From Syntrophotalea acetylenica (GTDB lineage Bacteria; Desulfobacterota; Desulfuromonadia; Desulfuromonadales; Syntrophotaleaceae), in the NCBI RefSeq assembly GCF_001888165.1, contig NZ_CP015455.1:1668001-1732000 (forward strand): DNA of 64,000 nt, written 5' to 3'. The notes under the pieces were generated by a model that was given only the letters and a program-made list of their open reading frames with translations, was not told the origin of the DNA and did no database searches. Positions 61,360-64,000 of the stretch are shown here, piece by piece. Each line of letters begins with the position of its first letter. Within the stretch, counting starts at the first letter, position 1. A program made the position numbers and the translations under genes.

Positions 61360-62646
61360 TTATAAAGAGCCGGCTGCGGGAATGCAAGATTTGCCGTCAA
61401 GGTAGAGGGCTTGCACCTCGTCGGAGCGACCGGGTTCGCATAAAAACGTGTTTAGTTCCGCGATGCCGGGCAGTCGCGACGGTTTAAGCACCTGAAAATG
61501 CGCTCCGTAACCTGGAGCCAGCGCGCCCATTTCCCCTTCGAGCCCCAAAGCGCTGGCACCCTCGAAGGTCGCCATGCGCAGCAGTGCAGGCGGGTCGAGA
61601 TGCCCCGCAAAATTACGGCGCGCGTAAGCCACCTCATCCCATAAGGAGAGGCTGTCGCAACTGGCCAGGCTGTCGGTGCCCAATAGCAGCGGCACACCGG
61701 CGGCACGGTAGGCGCCAACCGGCGCCTTGCCAACCCCGAGACGGTCGTTGGAGCGGGGACAGAGCACCACGTACAGGCCGCGGGACGCAATCGCATCGAT
61801 ATCCTTTGCCGAAACCTGAACTCCATGGACAAGCAGATCGCCAGGATGCAGCATCCCCTCCCTCAAAGCCCATTCGACCGGAGTCTTGCCGCTGGCCGGC
61901 GGGATGCGCCTCCCCCACCCTATCCGGGGATAGAGTCGCTCCACGAAGGCTCCCGAGCCGTCCATTAACAGGGCGGATTCCGCAGGGGACTCGGCGACAT
62001 GCATCGACTGAGGCAGAGACAGCCGCGCCGCAAGGTCCGACAATTGCCGGAAAAAATCCCGCGACAAGGTATAGGGCGCATGGGGCGCAAGGCCGTACTC
62101 CATGGCACCGGGAGCATCTTCCCGAAGCGTCTTTTCGAGAATGTCAAGGCTCGCACGGCAACGATCGCGATCATTCCCCAGACCCTCCAGGAACAGCCGC
62201 CCGCGCAGCGGGCTTTTGCGGTAGACACCACGCGCGGAAATGCGAGACAGAATATCCCCGACGGCTCCGGTACCGCAGCGCATGACCGCAGTCATGCCGT
62301 CGGCAAGCGAAAATCTGTACTCCTCCAGCGGCACGCCACGCAAAACGCCGATCAGCTTCAACAGCCAATCGGTGAATTCGCAGACGCGCCCTGTTTCTCC
62401 CGACGCGTCCCACCGGGGAACATGGGTCAGTTCCAGATGGGTATGGGCGTTGGCCATGGGCGGCATCAGCACCGCCTCGCCGAAATCGACGATTGGCAGG
62501 CCCTGGGCATCATTCAGAAGAAGGACCGCCGGACCGACCTCGACAATGCGCCCTTTTGCAACCCGCAAAGCACCGTGTTCGATACAGGGCCCCACCATGG
62601 TCAGCAGATATCGCGCCAGAAAAATCGTCGGTGCGTTGGCCGCCAT
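61360..62646 (-). CDS. Amidohydrolase (ATZ/TRZ-type deaminase family)
   Basis: This 428-residue metal-dependent hydrolase has PMANAHTHLELTHVPRWDAS for the first metal ligands, LAPHAPYTLS, SMHVAESPAE, LCPRSNDRLG and GTDSLASCDSLSLWDE. These features fit the cytosine deaminase/atrazine chlorohydrolase-like group. In anaerobes with futalosine menaquinone synthesis a member of this group is aminofutalosine deaminase, a plausible but unproven role. It lies 14 bp after panD. Confidence 0.88.
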   Translation of the reverse strand: MAANAPTIFLARYLLTMVGPCIEHGALRVAKGRIVEVGPAVLLLNDAQGLPIVDFGEAVLMPPMANAHTHLELTHVPRWDASGETGRVCEFTDWLLKLIGVLRGVPLEEYRFSLADGMTAVMRCGTGAVGDILSRISARGVYRKSPLRGRLFLEGLGNDRDRCRASLDILEKTLREDAPGAMEYGLAPHAPYTLSRDFFRQLSDLAARLSLPQSMHVAESPAESALLMDGSGAFVERLYPRIGWGRRIPPASGKTPVEWALREGMLHPGDLLVHGVQVSAKDIDAIASRGLYVVLCPRSNDRLGVGKAPVGAYRAAGVPLLLGTDSLASCDSLSLWDEVAYARRNFAGHLDPPALLRMATFEGASALGLEGEMGALAPGYGAHFQVLKPSRLPGIAELNTFLCEPGRSDEVQALYLDGKSCIPAAGSL

Positions 62647-62660
62647 GGATTCGGCGGCTC

Positions 62661-63056
62661 TCAGATGGCGTTGCGCAGGTTGCCCTGGCCCGGGCTTTCG
62701 CTTTTCTGGGAGGTCGGGACGTTCCTGTCATCGACGAATACCAGCTTCGGCTCGTACAGGGAGGCCTTTTCGGCATCGATCTCCAGCCAGCTGGCGATGA
62801 TGACCTTGTCACCCCGGGAGACCAGGCGGGCAGCCGCGCCGTTGATGCAGATCACCCCGCTTCCCGGTTGTCCTTCGATGGCGTAGGTCTGAAAACGGGT
62901 TCCGTAGGTGACATTCCAGATATCTACCGCCTCGTACGGCAGGATATCGGCCTGTTTCATCAGCTCGGAATCGATGGTGATGCTGCCTTCATAGTCGAGA
63001 TCGGCACCGGTCACGGTAGCACGATGGATTTTGGATTTGAGCATTTTCCGCTTCAT
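62661..63056 (-). CDS. panD: Aspartate 1-decarboxylase
   Basis: PanD makes beta-alanine for pantothenate synthesis and self-cleaves to form a pyruvoyl group. The 131-residue protein has the cleavage site in [16 protein letters not shown] (Gly-Ser) and the segments [15 protein letters not shown] and [17 protein letters not shown]. The ATG at 63056 matches the conserved start; a TTG at 63068 is in frame. It follows panC by 8 bp. Confidence 0.96.
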   Translation of the reverse strand: MKRKMLKSKIHRATVTGADLDYEGSITIDSELMKQADILPYEAVDIWNVTYGTRFQTYAIEGQPGSGVICINGAAARLVSRGDKVIIASWLEIDAEKASLYEPKLVFVDDRNVPTSQKSESPGQGNLRNAI

Positions 63057-63064
63057 AGGATATG

Positions 63065-63916
63065 TCAAACCTCCTCGAAGATGTAGTTGTTGTCGATCAG
63101 TCGTGTGCGGCCGATATATACAGCCAGCAACAGGACAGAGTTGGTATCCACGCGTTCGACACTTTCCAGGGTGTCGCCGTCGCAGATTTTTATGTAATCG
63201 ATGCGGGCATCCGGCTCCCGTCCGATACGCTCGCGCACCAGTCCCACCAGGCGCCGGACATGCTGCTCCCCGTGGCGAGCGGCCACGCCGGCCTGGCGCA
63301 TGGCATCGATCAGGGCCAGAGCCTGCCGGCGTTCAGCAGGGGACAGATAGATATTGCGCGAACTCATGGCCAGCCCGTCCGGCTCGCGCACCGTCGGCAT
63401 GCCGAGGATCTCGATGGGCATGTTGAGATCCGCAACCATGCGGCGCAGCACGGTCAACTGCTGGAAATCCTTGCGACCGAACAGGGCGACATGGGGCTGG
63501 ACAATATTAAACAGCTTGCAGACCACCGTTGTCACCCCGCGAAAGTGCCCCGGGCGGCTCTCCCCGCAGAGGGTTTTGGTCAGTCCCTCGACGTTGACAT
63601 AGGTTGCAAAGCCGCCGGGATACATACCCTCTACAGTCGGATGCAAGAGAATATCGACACCGGCCTGCCGTGCCAGTTCGGCGTCGCGCTCGAGATCCCG
63701 GGGATAGGCGGCGAAATCTTCCTTGGGTCCGAACTGGGTGGGATTGACAAAGATAGAAGCCACCAGCAGGTCGCCCCGTTCGCGGCCCTCCCGCATCAGC
63801 GACAGGTGGCCTTCATGCAGACACCCCATGGTTGGCACAAACGCAATGCGCTTTCCGCTCCTGCGGACTTCTTCGCAGCGGCTCTGAACCACTTTGATAT
63901 CATAGATAATTTCCAT
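63065..63916 (-). CDS. panC: Pantothenate synthetase
   Basis: PanC joins pantoate and beta-alanine with ATP. The 283-residue protein has the ATP-binding [58 protein letters not shown] and [13 protein letters not shown] motifs. It lies between panB (22 bp) and panD (8 bp) in one operon. Confidence 0.97.
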   Translation of the reverse strand: MEIIYDIKVVQSRCEEVRRSGKRIAFVPTMGCLHEGHLSLMREGRERGDLLVASIFVNPTQFGPKEDFAAYPRDLERDAELARQAGVDILLHPTVEGMYPGGFATYVNVEGLTKTLCGESRPGHFRGVTTVVCKLFNIVQPHVALFGRKDFQQLTVLRRMVADLNMPIEILGMPTVREPDGLAMSSRNIYLSPAERRQALALIDAMRQAGVAARHGEQHVRRLVGLVRERIGREPDARIDYIKICDGDTLESVERVDTNSVLLLAVYIGRTRLIDNNYIFEEV

Positions 63917-63938
63917 AACAGCTCAGCACATCCTCGTT

Positions 63939-64000
63939 TCAGGAAAAACTGTGTTCAGGGCCGGGAAACACGCCCTGCTTCACTTCGTCGATATAACTTC
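63939..64000 (-). CDS. panB: 3-methyl-2-oxobutanoate hydroxymethyltransferase, C-terminal end (partial)
   Basis: The last 19 codons visible read SYIDEVKQGVFPGPEHSFS and a stop. This matches the typical PanB C-terminus (FP-x-PEHSF). The remainder lies outside the window. It is the first visible gene of the pan operon. Confidence 0.85.
   Translation of the reverse strand, partial: SYIDEVKQGVFPGPEHSFS

Overview
The window is a bacterial chromosome segment, most likely from the Desulfuromonadia (Geobacter/Pelobacter/Desulfuromonas relatives). The inference rests on the GC-rich core genes, the order amidase-mutS, the panB-panC-panD cluster next to rseC-smpB-ssrA, and a tmRNA with predicted tag ADTDVSYALAA. 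No 16S rRNA gene is present, so this is an inference.

Region 1 (1-14,100) is ordinary core chromosome. It holds the end of an N-acetylmuramoyl-L-alanine amidase gene, mutS, a divergent cation efflux gene, and a minus-strand run of metallophosphoesterase, HIT hydrolase, ExbB/ExbD, ROK sugar kinase and 6-phosphofructokinase. It also holds thrC, a two-gene ABC-2 exporter, a CGGC-domain protein and an AI-2E-family permease.

Region 2 (14,100-32,960) is an accessory defence island. It starts with a transposase relic fused in frame to a 5'-truncated DUF4143 ATPase gene. A RhuM-type gene, a pRiA4b ORF-3-type gene and a Ca2+/Na+ antiporter follow. The centrepiece is a complete type I Wadjet system (jetA-jetB-jetC-jetD), preceded in the same tight array by a zeta-like kinase, a 61-residue protein and a Fic protein. 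Next comes a second compact cluster: a nuclease-helicase-S24 fusion, a MazG-type pyrophosphohydrolase, an XRE regulator, a small RNA/DNA-binding-like protein, a GxxExxY protein and an orphan MNT nucleotidyltransferase.

Region 3 (33,000-59,096) is a roughly 26-kb integrative element inserted in the 3' end of ssrA. It is bounded by perfect 67-bp direct repeats. A tyrosine integrase lies beside the intact ssrA copy, and paired 12-bp-period repeats just inside both ends look like integrase arm sites. The maintenance half (48-59 kb) carries a second tyrosine recombinase coupled to a RadC-like gene, an ArdC-like antirestriction protein, a family-A-polymerase-like protein and small genes. The cargo half (33-48 kb) is AT-richer. 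It carries a type III restriction-modification pair behind a frameshifted UvrD helicase-nuclease, a HEPN-motif protein with a DUF6933 protein, an Mrr-like nuclease with HIT and HNH proteins, and a TPR/CFI-box module. Three cargo operons share an upstream dyad, CAAGAGGA-N7-TCCTCTTG, which suggests a common regulator. No relaxase or conjugation gene is visible.

Region 4 (59,030-64,000) returns to core: ssrA, smpB, rseC, a DUF502 membrane protein, an amidohydrolase, panD, panC and the 3' end of panB, all on the minus strand.
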